This document shows positions 6,685-15,043 of a stretch of 64,000 nt of DNA, piece by piece. Numbering within the stretch: position 1 is the first letter of the stretch; every line of letters begins with the position of its first letter. The position numbers and the translations under genes are program-made. Under the pieces are notes generated by a model. That model did no database searches, was not told the DNA's origin, and was given only the letters and a program-made list of their open reading frames with translations. The stretch is from Hydrogenophaga crassostreae. GTDB lineage: Bacteria; Pseudomonadota; Gammaproteobacteria; Burkholderiales; Burkholderiaceae_C. The stretch covers positions 2,903,501 to 2,967,500 of the forward strand of contig NZ_CP017476.1 of assembly GCF_001761385.1 (NCBI RefSeq). The letters run 5' to 3'.

Positions 6685-9081
6685 TTACGCCACTGAAACC
6701 ATACTCTCACGTGTATGAACCGCTGCTTCTGGCCCTTTCGACGCCAGGCGAAGCGCATTGACGATCACCAGAAGTGAGCTGCCCGCCATACCCAAGCCGG
6801 CCAACCAGGGAGGCATCCAGCCCACGAGGGCCATCGGAATGCTCACTGCGTTGTAAAGGGCGGCCCACATCAGGTTTTGTTTGACGATGCGCATCGTCGC
6901 GCGCGCCTGAACAATGGTGTGGGCCACGTCCATCACCCGCCCACCCTGAATCACGCAGTCAGACTGCGCTTGAGCCAACGGGGCCGCATGGCCCAAGGCA
7001 AAGGATGTATCCGCTCGCGCAAGAACCGGGCCATCGTTCAGCCCATCACCGACCATCGCCAGACGCACGCCCCTGGCTTGCAATGCCATCACCTCGGCCA
7101 GTTTTCTCTCAGGCGAAGCCTCGGCAATCACATGATCCACGCCTACCGCCCGGCCCACCCACAACGCAGCGGCGTCCCGATCGCCCGAGAGCAACCAGGT
7201 TTCCAGGCCAAGCGCTCTCAAGGCCTGAACGGCTTCCCGGGCATCCTCTCGCACGCCCTCACTCAATTCGAAAGTGGCAGCCCAGCCTTCGTTGTCCGCC
7301 AGATAGGCATGTGGCGCAGCCTGTCCGTCAGTGTCGTTGCGCTCAACGCCGCAAAATGCGGCCGATCCCAGCTTGAGCCAGCGTCCATCTGGCAGTTCGC
7401 CGCGAAGCCCTTGCCCCGCCACTTCATTCACTTCGGCAAAAGCAAGCAACCCACCAGCCCTTGAAGGCAACTCACCGCCGGCAGCCGCCAGCGCTCGCGA
7501 CACGGGGTGGAGCGAGACTTGCGCAAGCGCAGCGGCCTGACCCAGCGCAGCTTCCCGCGGCACCCCATCGCGCAACCACACCTTGCCCAGCGAGAGACGG
7601 TCGTGTGTCAAGGTACCCGTTTTGTCAAACACCACGGCATTGATCCGCGAAAGGGTTTCCATGGCCTGCAGGCGTCTGACCAGAATGCCGCGGCGAGCCA
7701 GCGCGCCAGCCGAGGTGAGCATCGCTGCGGGCGTCGCCAAAGACAAGGCGCAGGGGCAGGTCACGATCAGCACGGCCACAGCCACCGCGAGGGCCTTGGT
7801 GTGGTCAATTTGCCACCAGTACCAACCCGCCACCGCCGCACCCAGCAAAACCAACACGAGAAACGGCGCAGCGATCCGGTCGGCCAGCACCGCCAGACGT
7901 GGCTTTTCAGTACTGGCTTTTTCCATCAAAGAAACGATTTGACCGAATCGTGTGTCTCGACCCAGGCGCTGCACACCCATCTCCACCGGACCCGCCAGAT
8001 TGAAGCTGCCCGCCACAACCGACTCACCCTGCTTGCGGGTGACTGGATGGGACTCACCCGTGAGCAAAGCTTCATCCACTGTCGCAGTGGTGCTCAATAC
8101 CTCGCCATCGGCTGGAAATGCCTGCCCAGCATGGACCCGTACCACATCGCCTACAACCAATCGCCTTGCGGATACAGGCTCAAAAACGCCATCGGGCTTG
8201 CGCCGTTCGCACACCTCGGGCAAACGGTTCATCAGGCTGTCGAGCGCACCCGCCGTGCGGTCACGCGCCTTGAGCTCCAGGTACCGGCCACCCAGCAAAA
8301 AGAACACGAACATGGTCAACGAATCAAACCAGACTTCATGCCCCCAGGGCCCGGTGGGGTCAAGAACGACCGCAGAGCTCACAAGAAAGCTGACAAGAAT
8401 GCCGATGGAAACGGGTGTGTCCATGCCCACCCGGCCATGCTTCAAATCGCGCCAGGCGCTTTGGAAAAAGGGTCCCGAAGCAAAAAACACCACAGGCAAA
8501 CTGAGCAGCCAGCTCGCCCAGCGAAGCAACTGATTGATGTCGGCAGGAATTTCGCCAGGCTCGGTGACATACGCTGGCAGGGCATACATCATGACTTGCA
8601 TCGCGCAGAAACCTGCCACGAACAAGCGCCAGAGCGCACGCCGGGTTTCCCGCAAACGCTCACTGATTGAAAGGGCCTGCTGCATCGGCAGCAGGCGGTA
8701 GCCGGTTTCACCAACCACCTGCGCCAGACTGGAAATGCGTGTGACTGCCGGGTCCCATCGGACCGTCAGGCGCCGCGTTGCCGCATGCACTTGTGCACTT
8801 TTCACGCCTGGCAGGTCCTGCAGTGCACACTCCACCGTATCGGCACAGGCAGCGCAGTACATCCCTTGCACCATCAACACCGACTCGGCCAATGGCAAAC
8901 CATCCACTTCGGCGTATTCGGTGAAGTCCCGCTGCTCGACCGGATCGTCCAATACGGCGAAGTTGTCCGTCACCGTAAGCGGTCCACGGTGCGCACCGAA
9001 CAACCCGGTATCCGTCGCGGGATCAGGTGAAAGATCTCCCAACAGGCGCCCAACAGGGGGCGCAGCGACGGCCTCGTTCAT
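6685..9081 (-). CDS. ccoI: Copper-translocating P1B-type ATPase for cbb3 oxidase (CcoI/FixI)
   Basis: A copper-exporting ATPase that feeds copper toward cbb3 oxidase assembly. With the start at 9081 it has 798 residues: a heavy-metal domain with MYCAACA (cysteines 76 and 79), membrane helices, the metal-path CPC in VTCPCALS, the phosphorylation motif DKTGT, and the hinge GDGLNDGP. The N-terminal CxHCG element often seen in CcoI proteins is absent. An alternative ATG at 9111 is in frame but begins five bases from an FNR box; neither start has a good ribosome site. ccoS follows at 37 bases. It is divergent from the usp gene. Confidence 0.93.
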   Translation of the reverse strand: MNEAVAAPPVGRLLGDLSPDPATDTGLFGAHRGPLTVTDNFAVLDDPVEQRDFTEYAEVDGLPLAESVLMVQGMYCAACADTVECALQDLPGVKSAQVHAATRRLTVRWDPAVTRISSLAQVVGETGYRLLPMQQALSISERLRETRRALWRLFVAGFCAMQVMMYALPAYVTEPGEIPADINQLLRWASWLLSLPVVFFASGPFFQSAWRDLKHGRVGMDTPVSIGILVSFLVSSAVVLDPTGPWGHEVWFDSLTMFVFFLLGGRYLELKARDRTAGALDSLMNRLPEVCERRKPDGVFEPVSARRLVVGDVVRVHAGQAFPADGEVLSTTATVDEALLTGESHPVTRKQGESVVAGSFNLAGPVEMGVQRLGRDTRFGQIVSLMEKASTEKPRLAVLADRIAAPFLVLVLLGAAVAGWYWWQIDHTKALAVAVAVLIVTCPCALSLATPAAMLTSAGALARRGILVRRLQAMETLSRINAVVFDKTGTLTHDRLSLGKVWLRDGVPREAALGQAAALAQVSLHPVSRALAAAGGELPSRAGGLLAFAEVNEVAGQGLRGELPDGRWLKLGSAAFCGVERNDTDGQAAPHAYLADNEGWAATFELSEGVREDAREAVQALRALGLETWLLSGDRDAAALWVGRAVGVDHVIAEASPERKLAEVMALQARGVRLAMVGDGLNDGPVLARADTSFALGHAAPLAQAQSDCVIQGGRVMDVAHTIVQARATMRIVKQNLMWAALYNAVSIPMALVGWMPPWLAGLGMAGSSLLVIVNALRLASKGPEAAVHTRESMVSVA

Positions 9082-9115
9082 GGATTGAGGGTAATTCAGC
9101 AAGGGTTTCATCCGC

Positions 9116-9129
9116 TTGATTTAAATCAA
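9116..9129. promoter_or_regulatory. Consensus FNR box between ccoI and usp
   Basis: TTGATTTAAATCAA is a perfect palindrome with all ten consensus FNR positions. Its centre at 9122.5 predicts a class II plus-strand start near 9164, with TAACCT (9151-9156) as -10 and a 30-base leader to usp. On the minus strand the same spacing would give a start near 9081, right at the ccoI ATG, so ccoI control by this box is less certain. Confidence 0.88.
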
Positions 9130-9193
9130 CTGTGCACGGGTGGGGTTTGGTAACCTATTCTCAAGCAACCAACCCTTCCAAGGAGCAATAACC

Positions 9194-9637
9194 ATGTACA
9201 AGCGAATTCTCGTGGCAACCGATGGTTCCAAGCTTTCGAAAATGGCAGTAGACCACGCCATCAACCTGGCCGACATCACTGGCGCCGAAGTGGTGGCACT
9301 TAAAGTGGTTCCCCGCTATCCGCAAACCTACTTTGAAGGCGGCGTGGCGTTGGCGGCAAACGAAATAGCTCGCATTGAAAAGCAATGGCACGATGAAGCC
9401 ATGGCGACGGTCACCGCTGTCAAATCGGCTGGCCAACTGCGCGAAGTCAAAGTCAAGCCGATCACGGTGAAATCAGACCTCATCGCCGAAGCGGTCATCG
9501 CAGCTGCGAAACGCAACAAATGCGACCTGATCGTCATGGCCTCTCACGGTCGCAGAGGGCTCAAGCGCTTGCTCCTGGGCAGCGAAACCCAGCAGGTACT
9601 GACGCATTCGCACATCCCGGTTCTGGTCTTGCGATGA
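9194..9637 (+). CDS. Universal stress protein (UspA family)
   Basis: A 147-residue single Usp domain. The N-terminus KRILVATDGS and the C-terminal segment GRRG...LLGSETQQVL form the ATP-binding pattern (G-2x-G-9x-GS) of nucleotide-binding universal stress proteins. The start at 9194 is chosen because AAGGAG precedes it and the Usp fold begins there; the frame extends upstream without one. The consensus FNR box at 9116-9129 makes this a predicted oxygen-limitation gene, as for FNR/ANR-controlled usp genes elsewhere. The precise physiological role is not visible from sequence. Confidence 0.92.
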   Translation: MYKRILVATDGSKLSKMAVDHAINLADITGAEVVALKVVPRYPQTYFEGGVALAANEIARIEKQWHDEAMATVTAVKSAGQLREVKVKPITVKSDLIAEAVIAAAKRNKCDLIVMASHGRRGLKRLLLGSETQQVLTHSHIPVLVLR

Positions 9638-9728
9638 TTGCCTCCGGGCAAAGGTGGTGCCTGGTGAGGGCACCCGGGAGACTTTTGCCCGCGAACGCCC
9701 TGGTCGTCGCCCACATTCGGCGAAACAA

Positions 9729-10505
9729 TCAGAAAACGGGCGGTCTTTTCGCCAAAAACGCCGAAATGCCTTCCCGGTGTTCGGCCGAGTCGGCATAGGC
9801 ATAGGCGTTCCCAAGCAGCTGTTCACTCGCGCCTTGTGCCAGCAAAGATCGAATGGTTTGCTTGTTCAGACGGGCGGCACGGGGTGCCAGCAAGGCTACG
9901 CGGGCAGCGCGCTGACCTGCATCGTTTTGCACGTCAATATCAGCCACCACCGCATTCAGAAACCCCCGATTGAGCATTTGCTCGGCATCGAAGACCGCCG
10001 CTTCCAGCAACATGGCTCGGGCCACCGAGGTGCCTGCTTCGCGCATCACCAACTGCGCCTCGCGCGGTGCCATCGGAAACCCGAGGCGTGCGATTGGCGC
10101 ACCAAACCGGGCGCTGCGACCCGCCACGCGCAAGTCGCAACAGCTGGCGATTTCCACACCCGCACCCATGCAATTGCCTTCAATCTGCGCAATCACCGGC
10201 ACCGGACAATCCAGCACAGCCTGCAGGCCTCCCCAAACGTTGATCTCGTGAAATTCACGCAAAGCAGCTTCATCAAACCGGAAGCCGGGGTACTCGGCGA
10301 TATCCCCTCCGGCACAGAAGTGCCCTCCTTCACCGGCAACGATGACGCAACGCAAACCGGCTCGCTGATTCAGGTCCTGGAAAACCACTTTCAGTTCATG
10401 CCACATCGCCCGTGACATTGCATTGAACTTGCCAGGGTGGGACACAACCACATGAGCGACGGCGCCCTCGTCCCGCAGCGTCACCCGATCCATGCCGCCG
10501 CTCAT
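9729..10505 (-). CDS. Enoyl-CoA hydratase/isomerase family protein
   Basis: A 258-residue crotonase-fold protein. The oxyanion-hole segments HFCAGGDIAEY and NCMGAGVEIA are clear. In hydratases the acid-base pair is two glutamates; the second-loop position here reads MAPREAQ rather than a classic PGxGG stretch, so the specific reaction (hydratase, isomerase or other) is open. The start at 10505 leaves seven bases after lgt; an alternative ATG lies four codons further in, and neither has a strong ribosome site. It is the third gene of a tight minus-strand run lysR-lgt-this gene, which suggests co-transcription rather than shared function. Confidence 0.85.
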   Translation of the reverse strand: MSGGMDRVTLRDEGAVAHVVVSHPGKFNAMSRAMWHELKVVFQDLNQRAGLRCVIVAGEGGHFCAGGDIAEYPGFRFDEAALREFHEINVWGGLQAVLDCPVPVIAQIEGNCMGAGVEIASCCDLRVAGRSARFGAPIARLGFPMAPREAQLVMREAGTSVARAMLLEAAVFDAEQMLNRGFLNAVVADIDVQNDAGQRAARVALLAPRAARLNKQTIRSLLAQGASEQLLGNAYAYADSAEHREGISAFLAKRPPVF

Positions 10506-10512
10506 TTGTCGG

Positions 10513-11316
10513 TTACTGCCTTGCGGCCAAACCACATCCAGAGACCCAGCCCCCCACAATCATCGGCACGCAGAGCCATTGGCCCATGCTCATTCCCAAA
10601 GCCAGCAGGCCCAGGTGGTCATCAGGTTGGCGGAAGAACTCGGCAATGAACCGGAACACGCCGTAACCCAGGACAAACATGGCCGCCACCTGACCGCGGG
10701 CGCGCGGTTTACGCGCATACAGCCACAAGAGGGCAAACAGCAGCATCCCCTCAAGTAGAAACTGGTAGATCTGGGACGGGTGGCGCGGCAAATCACCAGC
10801 GCCACGAAACACCATGCCCCAAGGCAACGAAGGGTCGGCGACGCGACCCCACAACTCGCCGTTGATGAAATTGCCCATGCGTCCGGCGGCCAGGCCAGTG
10901 GGCACACAAGGCGCCAAAAAGTCCATCACCTCAAGGAACGGCCGGCCACGAGAACGCGCGTACCAAACCATCGCCACCATCACACCCAGCAAACCTCCAT
11001 GAAAACTCATGCCGCCTTGCCATACAAAGAAAACCTCCAGCGGATGGCTCAGGTAATACGCTGGCTTGTAAAACAGGCAGTAGCCAATACGGCCGCCCAA
11101 AACCACCCCCAGAACACCGAGAAACAAGATGTCTTCAACGTCGCGCCGCGCCCAGGGCTGGGGCAATTTGACTGAGGCAAAAGGCTCGTGGCTCAGACGC
11201 CTGCCGCCCAGCCATACGAACAAGCCAAACGCCGCAAGGTACGTCAGGCCATACCAGTGGATAGCCAATGGGCCCAACTGGAGGGCGATGGGATCGATTT
11301 GAGGGTGAATCAGCAT
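10513..11316 (-). CDS. lgt: Prolipoprotein diacylglyceryl transferase
   Basis: A 267-residue inner membrane enzyme with about seven helices. It transfers diacylglycerol from phosphatidylglycerol to the lipobox cysteine of prolipoproteins, the first step of lipoprotein maturation. The Lgt signature GRMGNFINGELWG is intact, as is the N-terminal HWYGLTYL region with its essential histidine. Several lipoproteins in this window (the RND adaptor, ProX, the 85-residue protein) would be its substrates. It begins five bases after the LysR gene stop and ends seven bases before the crotonase gene. Confidence 0.96.
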   Translation of the reverse strand: MLIHPQIDPIALQLGPLAIHWYGLTYLAAFGLFVWLGGRRLSHEPFASVKLPQPWARRDVEDILFLGVLGVVLGGRIGYCLFYKPAYYLSHPLEVFFVWQGGMSFHGGLLGVMVAMVWYARSRGRPFLEVMDFLAPCVPTGLAAGRMGNFINGELWGRVADPSLPWGMVFRGAGDLPRHPSQIYQFLLEGMLLFALLWLYARKPRARGQVAAMFVLGYGVFRFIAEFFRQPDDHLGLLALGMSMGQWLCVPMIVGGWVSGCGLAARQ

Positions 11317-11321
11317 AGGGT

Positions 11322-12242
11322 CTATTGTGCCCGGGCAAACTCGATCAAACGCGACAGCGTGGGCACCTCACCGCCCTCGCGCCACACCAAGCTGGTTTCA
11401 CAGGAGGGAACGGGCAAGCCCCGACTCACATCCAGCGGCCGGTACACGACGCCCGGACGCTGAAACTGGCGCACACTGTGCGGCACCCAGGCCAACCCCA
11501 GCCCTGCTGACACCAGATTGACGATGGTCTGCATCTGGATAGCTTCCTGAGCCACCAACGGCGAACGCCCACCGAGGTGGTACAGCCCGAACACCGCGTC
11601 GTATACGGAGGGCAAAATCCGCCTGGGAAACATCACCAAGGGCTCGTCCAGCACGTCGCGCACGCGCAGACTTTGAAATTGTGCCAAGGGATGGGCTTCT
11701 GGCAGCGCCACCATCATGGGTTCCGAAGAAATGACCCAATGGCTCAAGCCTGGAGGAGCAAACCCCGGTGCGTGCAATATGAAACCTGCATCGATTTGGT
11801 CTTCGGCCAAGAGCTGCATCTGCACATCCCCCGTCGCTTCGATCAACTCAAGGGCCACTTGCGGCCACTGCTCTCGAAACACCCGTACCCACTGCGGCAG
11901 AAGATCAAAACCCACCGTCGAGACAAAAGCCAAACGCAAGCGTCCGAGCTCCCCGGACGCAGCTGCCTGCGCCAAAGCCGGCAAGCCCGCAGCCCTCGTC
12001 AAAACCTCGCGCACCGCCGGCAGCAGCCCTGCTCCCGCCGCGGTGAGCTGCACGCGGCGCTTGGTGCGGTCAAACAAGCGCACACCCAAAGTGCGCTCAA
12101 GGCCCGCAATGGCTTGCGTCAACGGCGGCTGGGTCATATGCAGCTGCTCGGCTGCACGCCCAAAGTGCAAACAATCGGCCACGGCCACAAACTGGCGCCA
12201 CACGCGCCATTCGATGGACTGTGTTTGCAATTCATATTTCAT
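11322..12242 (-). CDS. LysR-family transcriptional regulator
   Basis: A 306-residue LTTR with an N-terminal winged helix-turn-helix (about residues 12-71; FGRAAEQLHMTQPPLTQAI is typical) and a C-terminal effector domain. It is divergent from ilvD across about 120 bases, the classic layout for an LTTR controlling its neighbour, so regulation of branched-chain amino acid synthesis is possible. lgt and a crotonase follow in the same direction with almost no gap. The effector cannot be read from sequence. Confidence 0.92.
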   Translation of the reverse strand: MKYELQTQSIEWRVWRQFVAVADCLHFGRAAEQLHMTQPPLTQAIAGLERTLGVRLFDRTKRRVQLTAAGAGLLPAVREVLTRAAGLPALAQAAASGELGRLRLAFVSTVGFDLLPQWVRVFREQWPQVALELIEATGDVQMQLLAEDQIDAGFILHAPGFAPPGLSHWVISSEPMMVALPEAHPLAQFQSLRVRDVLDEPLVMFPRRILPSVYDAVFGLYHLGGRSPLVAQEAIQMQTIVNLVSAGLGLAWVPHSVRQFQRPGVVYRPLDVSRGLPVPSCETSLVWREGGEVPTLSRLIEFARAQ

Positions 12243-12365
12243 GTGTCAATCATATTAATGGATCGAGACAAATATATTGGAAAGAATTTATCGAGCGGCG
12301 CATACTCAGCAGACGCATCCTGCGGCCAAGCCGCGCTCTACCTCCATCTAACCTGCGAGACCTCT

Positions 12366-14072
12366 ATGGCCGACAACAAAATCATTCCCATCACCCCCAT
12401 GAATCAACGCAGCAAAAACATCACCGAGGGAAAGTCGCGCGCGCCCAACCGGTCCATGTACTACGCCATGGGCTATGAGGCGGGCGATTTCGTCAAACCC
12501 ATGGTGGGTGTGGCCAACGGCCACAGCACCATCACGCCATGCAACTCCGGCTTGCAAAAACTGGCCGATGCCGCCATCGCTGCCATTGAGGAGGCCGGGG
12601 GCAATGCCCAGGTTTTTGGCACGCCAACCATATCCGACGGCATGGCCATGGGGACCGAAGGCATGAAGTACTCGCTGGTTTCGCGTGAGGTCATTTCAGA
12701 CTGCGTGGAAACCTGCGTTCAAGGCCAATGGATGGACGGCGTGGTCGTGATCGGTGGGTGTGACAAAAACATGCCCGGAGGCTTGATGGGCATGCTTCGT
12801 GCCAACGTGCCAGCCATCTATGTGTATGGCGGCACCATCTTGCCAGGCCGCTACAAGGGTCAAGACCTCAACATCGTCAGTGTGTTTGAGGCCGTTGGCC
12901 AAAACGCCGCCGGCAATTTGAGCGATGAAGACCTGCTGGAGATCGAGAAACGCGCCATCCCTGGCACCGGATCCTGCGGTGGCATGTACACCGCCAACAC
13001 CATGAGTTCAGCGTTTGAGGCCTTGGGTATCTCGCTGCCTTATTCGTCCACCATGGCCAATCCTCATGATGAGAAGCTGAACTCGGCCAAAGAATCGGCC
13101 AAGGTTCTGATTGAAGCCATTCGAAAAGACATCAAGCCTCGCGACATCGTGACCCGCAAATCAATCGAGAACGCGGTCGCCGTGATCATGGCCACAGGCG
13201 GCTCGACCAACGCGGTATTGCACTTTCTGGCCATCGCACACGCGGCAGGCGTGGAATGGACGATCGACGATTTCGAGCGCGTTCGCGTGAAAACGCCGGT
13301 GCTGTGTGACCTCAAGCCCAGCGGCAAATACCTTGCCGTCGATTTGCACAAGGCCGGAGGCATCCCGCAGGTCATGAAGGTGTTGCTCAACGCCGGTTTG
13401 CTGCATGGCGACTGCCTGACCATCACCGGGCAGACCATGGCCGAGGTTCTGAAAAATGTGCCCGATGTGCCCGCTGCGGATCAAGATGTGATTCGCTCGA
13501 TCGACAAGCCAATGTATGCCCAGGGCCACCTCGCCATTCTCAAAGGCAACCTGAGCCCAGAGGGCTGCGTGGCCAAAATCACGGGCCTGAAGAACCCTGT
13601 GATCACTGGCCCAGCTCGGGTTTTCGACGACGAGCAATCGGCGCTCAAAGCCATCCTGGACGGCAAGATTGTGGCTGGCGACGTGATGGTCCTGCGTTAC
13701 CTCGGACCCAAAGGCGGACCTGGAATGCCAGAAATGCTGGCCCCCACTGGCGCACTGATCGGAGCAGGGCTTGGGGAAAGTGTGGGGTTGATCACCGACG
13801 GACGGTTCTCAGGCGGCACCTGGGGCATGGTGGTGGGCCACGTGGCGCCCGAAGCCGCTGCTGGTGGAACAATTGCTTTCGTGCACGAGGGTGACACCAT
13901 CACTATCGACGCACGTCAACTCAAGCTGGAGTTGCTGGTTTCAGAAGAAGAAATCGCCCAACGCCGAGCCGCTTGGATCGCCCCACAACCGCGCTACACG
14001 CGTGGCGTGCAGGCCAAGTTTGCCTTCAACGCATCAAGCGCCAGCAAAGGCGCGGTGCTCGACAACTACTGA
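12366..14072 (+). CDS. ilvD: Dihydroxy-acid dehydratase
   Basis: A 568-residue IlvD/Edd family enzyme that converts 2,3-dihydroxy-3-methylbutanoate (and the isoleucine analogue) to the 2-oxo acid in valine, isoleucine and leucine synthesis. Cys59 (ITPCNSG), Cys132 (GGCDKNMPGG) and Cys204 (GTGSCGGMYTA) are the cluster cysteines. The length fits the shorter class, whose members studied elsewhere carry [2Fe-2S], rather than the ~616-residue E. coli type. The start at 12366 gives the family N-terminus (NQRSKNITEG); the frame stays open far upstream as a shadow of the LysR gene. Divergent from that gene. Confidence 0.96.
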   Translation: MADNKIIPITPMNQRSKNITEGKSRAPNRSMYYAMGYEAGDFVKPMVGVANGHSTITPCNSGLQKLADAAIAAIEEAGGNAQVFGTPTISDGMAMGTEGMKYSLVSREVISDCVETCVQGQWMDGVVVIGGCDKNMPGGLMGMLRANVPAIYVYGGTILPGRYKGQDLNIVSVFEAVGQNAAGNLSDEDLLEIEKRAIPGTGSCGGMYTANTMSSAFEALGISLPYSSTMANPHDEKLNSAKESAKVLIEAIRKDIKPRDIVTRKSIENAVAVIMATGGSTNAVLHFLAIAHAAGVEWTIDDFERVRVKTPVLCDLKPSGKYLAVDLHKAGGIPQVMKVLLNAGLLHGDCLTITGQTMAEVLKNVPDVPAADQDVIRSIDKPMYAQGHLAILKGNLSPEGCVAKITGLKNPVITGPARVFDDEQSALKAILDGKIVAGDVMVLRYLGPKGGPGMPEMLAPTGALIGAGLGESVGLITDGRFSGGTWGMVVGHVAPEAAAGGTIAFVHEGDTITIDARQLKLELLVSEEEIAQRRAAWIAPQPRYTRGVQAKFAFNASSASKGAVLDNY

Positions 14073-14109
14073 GTGCGACGCGAAGAGCATTCGTAAGAGC
14101 TTTTTGGAG

Positions 14110-14141
14110 CCTGCTCACACCATTCCACTGATGTGAGCAGG
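14110..14141. repeat. Ten-bp perfect inverted repeat downstream of ilvD
   Basis: The arms at 14110-14119 and 14132-14141 are perfectly complementary (CCTGCTCACA / TGTGAGCAGG) around a 12-base loop. No T run follows on either strand, so it is not a standard intrinsic terminator, though it may end or stabilise the ilvD transcript. It lies between ilvD (14072) and the convergent Trp-rich gene (14208). Confidence 0.6.
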
Positions 14142-14207
14142 TTGCAACAAAGAAAGAATGCAACCATTGCGCGGACAAGCCTGCTCGAAGCCCTCTCGAG
14201 CCCTGAA

Positions 14208-14447
14208 TCAACGGCGAGGTGCTTTGATTCCCAGCGCTTCCTTGTGTTTATCGATCCGCTGCTTTTTCTTCAGATCCATTTTTTCCATTTCCTTGCGTTT
14301 GGTGTAGCCGGACGAGTCCGCGAAAGACCACCAGGCGACCGCCAAGGCAAACAAGCCCATCACCCACCACCAGGATGTATCGGCCACCATACCAATGCGC
14401 CAATAGTTCCAAACAAGTGCCACCACGCCAGCAATCAAGAAATACAT
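14208..14447 (-). CDS. Small Trp-rich membrane protein (TIGR04438-like)
   Basis: A 79-residue protein with two hydrophobic segments (residues about 2-17 and 26-46) containing a Trp cluster (TSWWWVM, VAWWSFAD), then SSGYTKRKEMEKMD and a basic tail. This closely resembles the small Trp-rich family I recall from Comamonadaceae; the function is unknown. The ATG at 14447 is preferred over a start 12 codons upstream because GGAGGG precedes it and the family begins MYFL. It is convergent with ilvD and divergent from the cytochrome c gene. Confidence 0.85.
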   Translation of the reverse strand: MYFLIAGVVALVWNYWRIGMVADTSWWWVMGLFALAVAWWSFADSSGYTKRKEMEKMDLKKKQRIDKHKEALGIKAPRR

Positions 14448-14495
14448 CACACCCTCCAGTAAAGCTCCGACAAAGAGCGGCAAGCAACTGTAACT

Positions 14496-14523
14496 TTGCG
14501 TATCACGCAGCCAGCTCTATATA
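14496..14523 (+). promoter_or_regulatory. Candidate sigma-70 promoter of the cytochrome c gene
   Basis: TTGCGT (14496-14501) and TATATA (14518-14523) are spaced 16 bases apart; TATAGA two bases later is an alternative -10. The predicted start is near 14530, 40 bases before the cytochrome c ATG. Confidence 0.55.
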
Positions 14524-14569
14524 GAATCGAGCCTGTGAACTCTTCACCAACTTTGAAAAGGAACTGACC

Positions 14570-14875
14570 ATGAAACGCGCTCTCCTCATTATGGCCGCGA
14601 TGGCCGCCATTTCCGCGCCAGCGATGGCCGACGAAGCGTTGGCCAAGAGCAAGAACTGCATGGCTTGCCACGCAGTGGACAAAAAGCTGGTGGGTCCTTC
14701 CTACAAAGAAGTGGCCACCAAATACGCAGGCAACGCCAGCGCTGTCGATATGCTGGCCGCCAAAATCATCAAGGGTGGGTCTGGCGTCTGGGGTGCAATC
14801 CCCATGCCAGCCAACACCCAGGTGAACGAAGCCGATGCCAAGAAACTGGCGGCATGGGTTTTGAGCTTGAAGTAA
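14570..14875 (+). CDS. Small periplasmic cytochrome c (class I, c551/c8 type)
   Basis: A 101-residue cytochrome c. Residues 1-20 are a signal peptide cut after AMA, leaving a mature chain of about 80 residues. CMACH at 30-34 binds haem and the methionine in AIPMPAN is the distal ligand, the pattern of cytochrome c551/c8 electron shuttles. It could deliver electrons to the cbb3 oxidase encoded upstream. An AAGGA ribosome site precedes the ATG. It is a single-gene transcript with its own promoter and terminator. Confidence 0.93.
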   Translation: MKRALLIMAAMAAISAPAMADEALAKSKNCMACHAVDKKLVGPSYKEVATKYAGNASAVDMLAAKIIKGGSGVWGAIPMPANTQVNEADAKKLAAWVLSLK

Positions 14876-14898
14876 GCAGTCAACCGCTGTCAAAAAAG

Positions 14899-14925
14899 GA
14901 ACCCGCTTCAGGCGGGTTCTTTTTC
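14899..14925 (+). terminator. Terminator of the cytochrome c gene
   Basis: An 8-bp stem GAACCCGC / GCGGGTTC (14899-14906 with 14912-14919) is followed by TTTTT, 24 bases after the cytochrome c stop. Confidence 0.9.
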
Positions 14926-14982
14926 GCCTGTAGCACTGCACCCGTCTCGCACGGCACTGGCGCCCTGTTCCGGTAGTGGCTC

Positions 14983-15020
14983 CAATAAAAAAGCCCGCAA
15001 GGCCAAAGACTTGCGGGCTT
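14983..15020 (-). terminator. Terminator of acs
   Basis: An 11-bp perfect stem (14991-15001 with 15010-15020) lies 24 bases past the acs stop. On the minus strand it is followed by six T. Confidence 0.9.
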
Positions 15021-15043
15021 CTTTCAGCTGAACGATACGCCGG

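Noticed and set aside
7507..8670. 387-codon plus-strand frame opposite ccoI
   Set aside because: Overlaps the catalytic region of ccoI in antisense and shows no family features.
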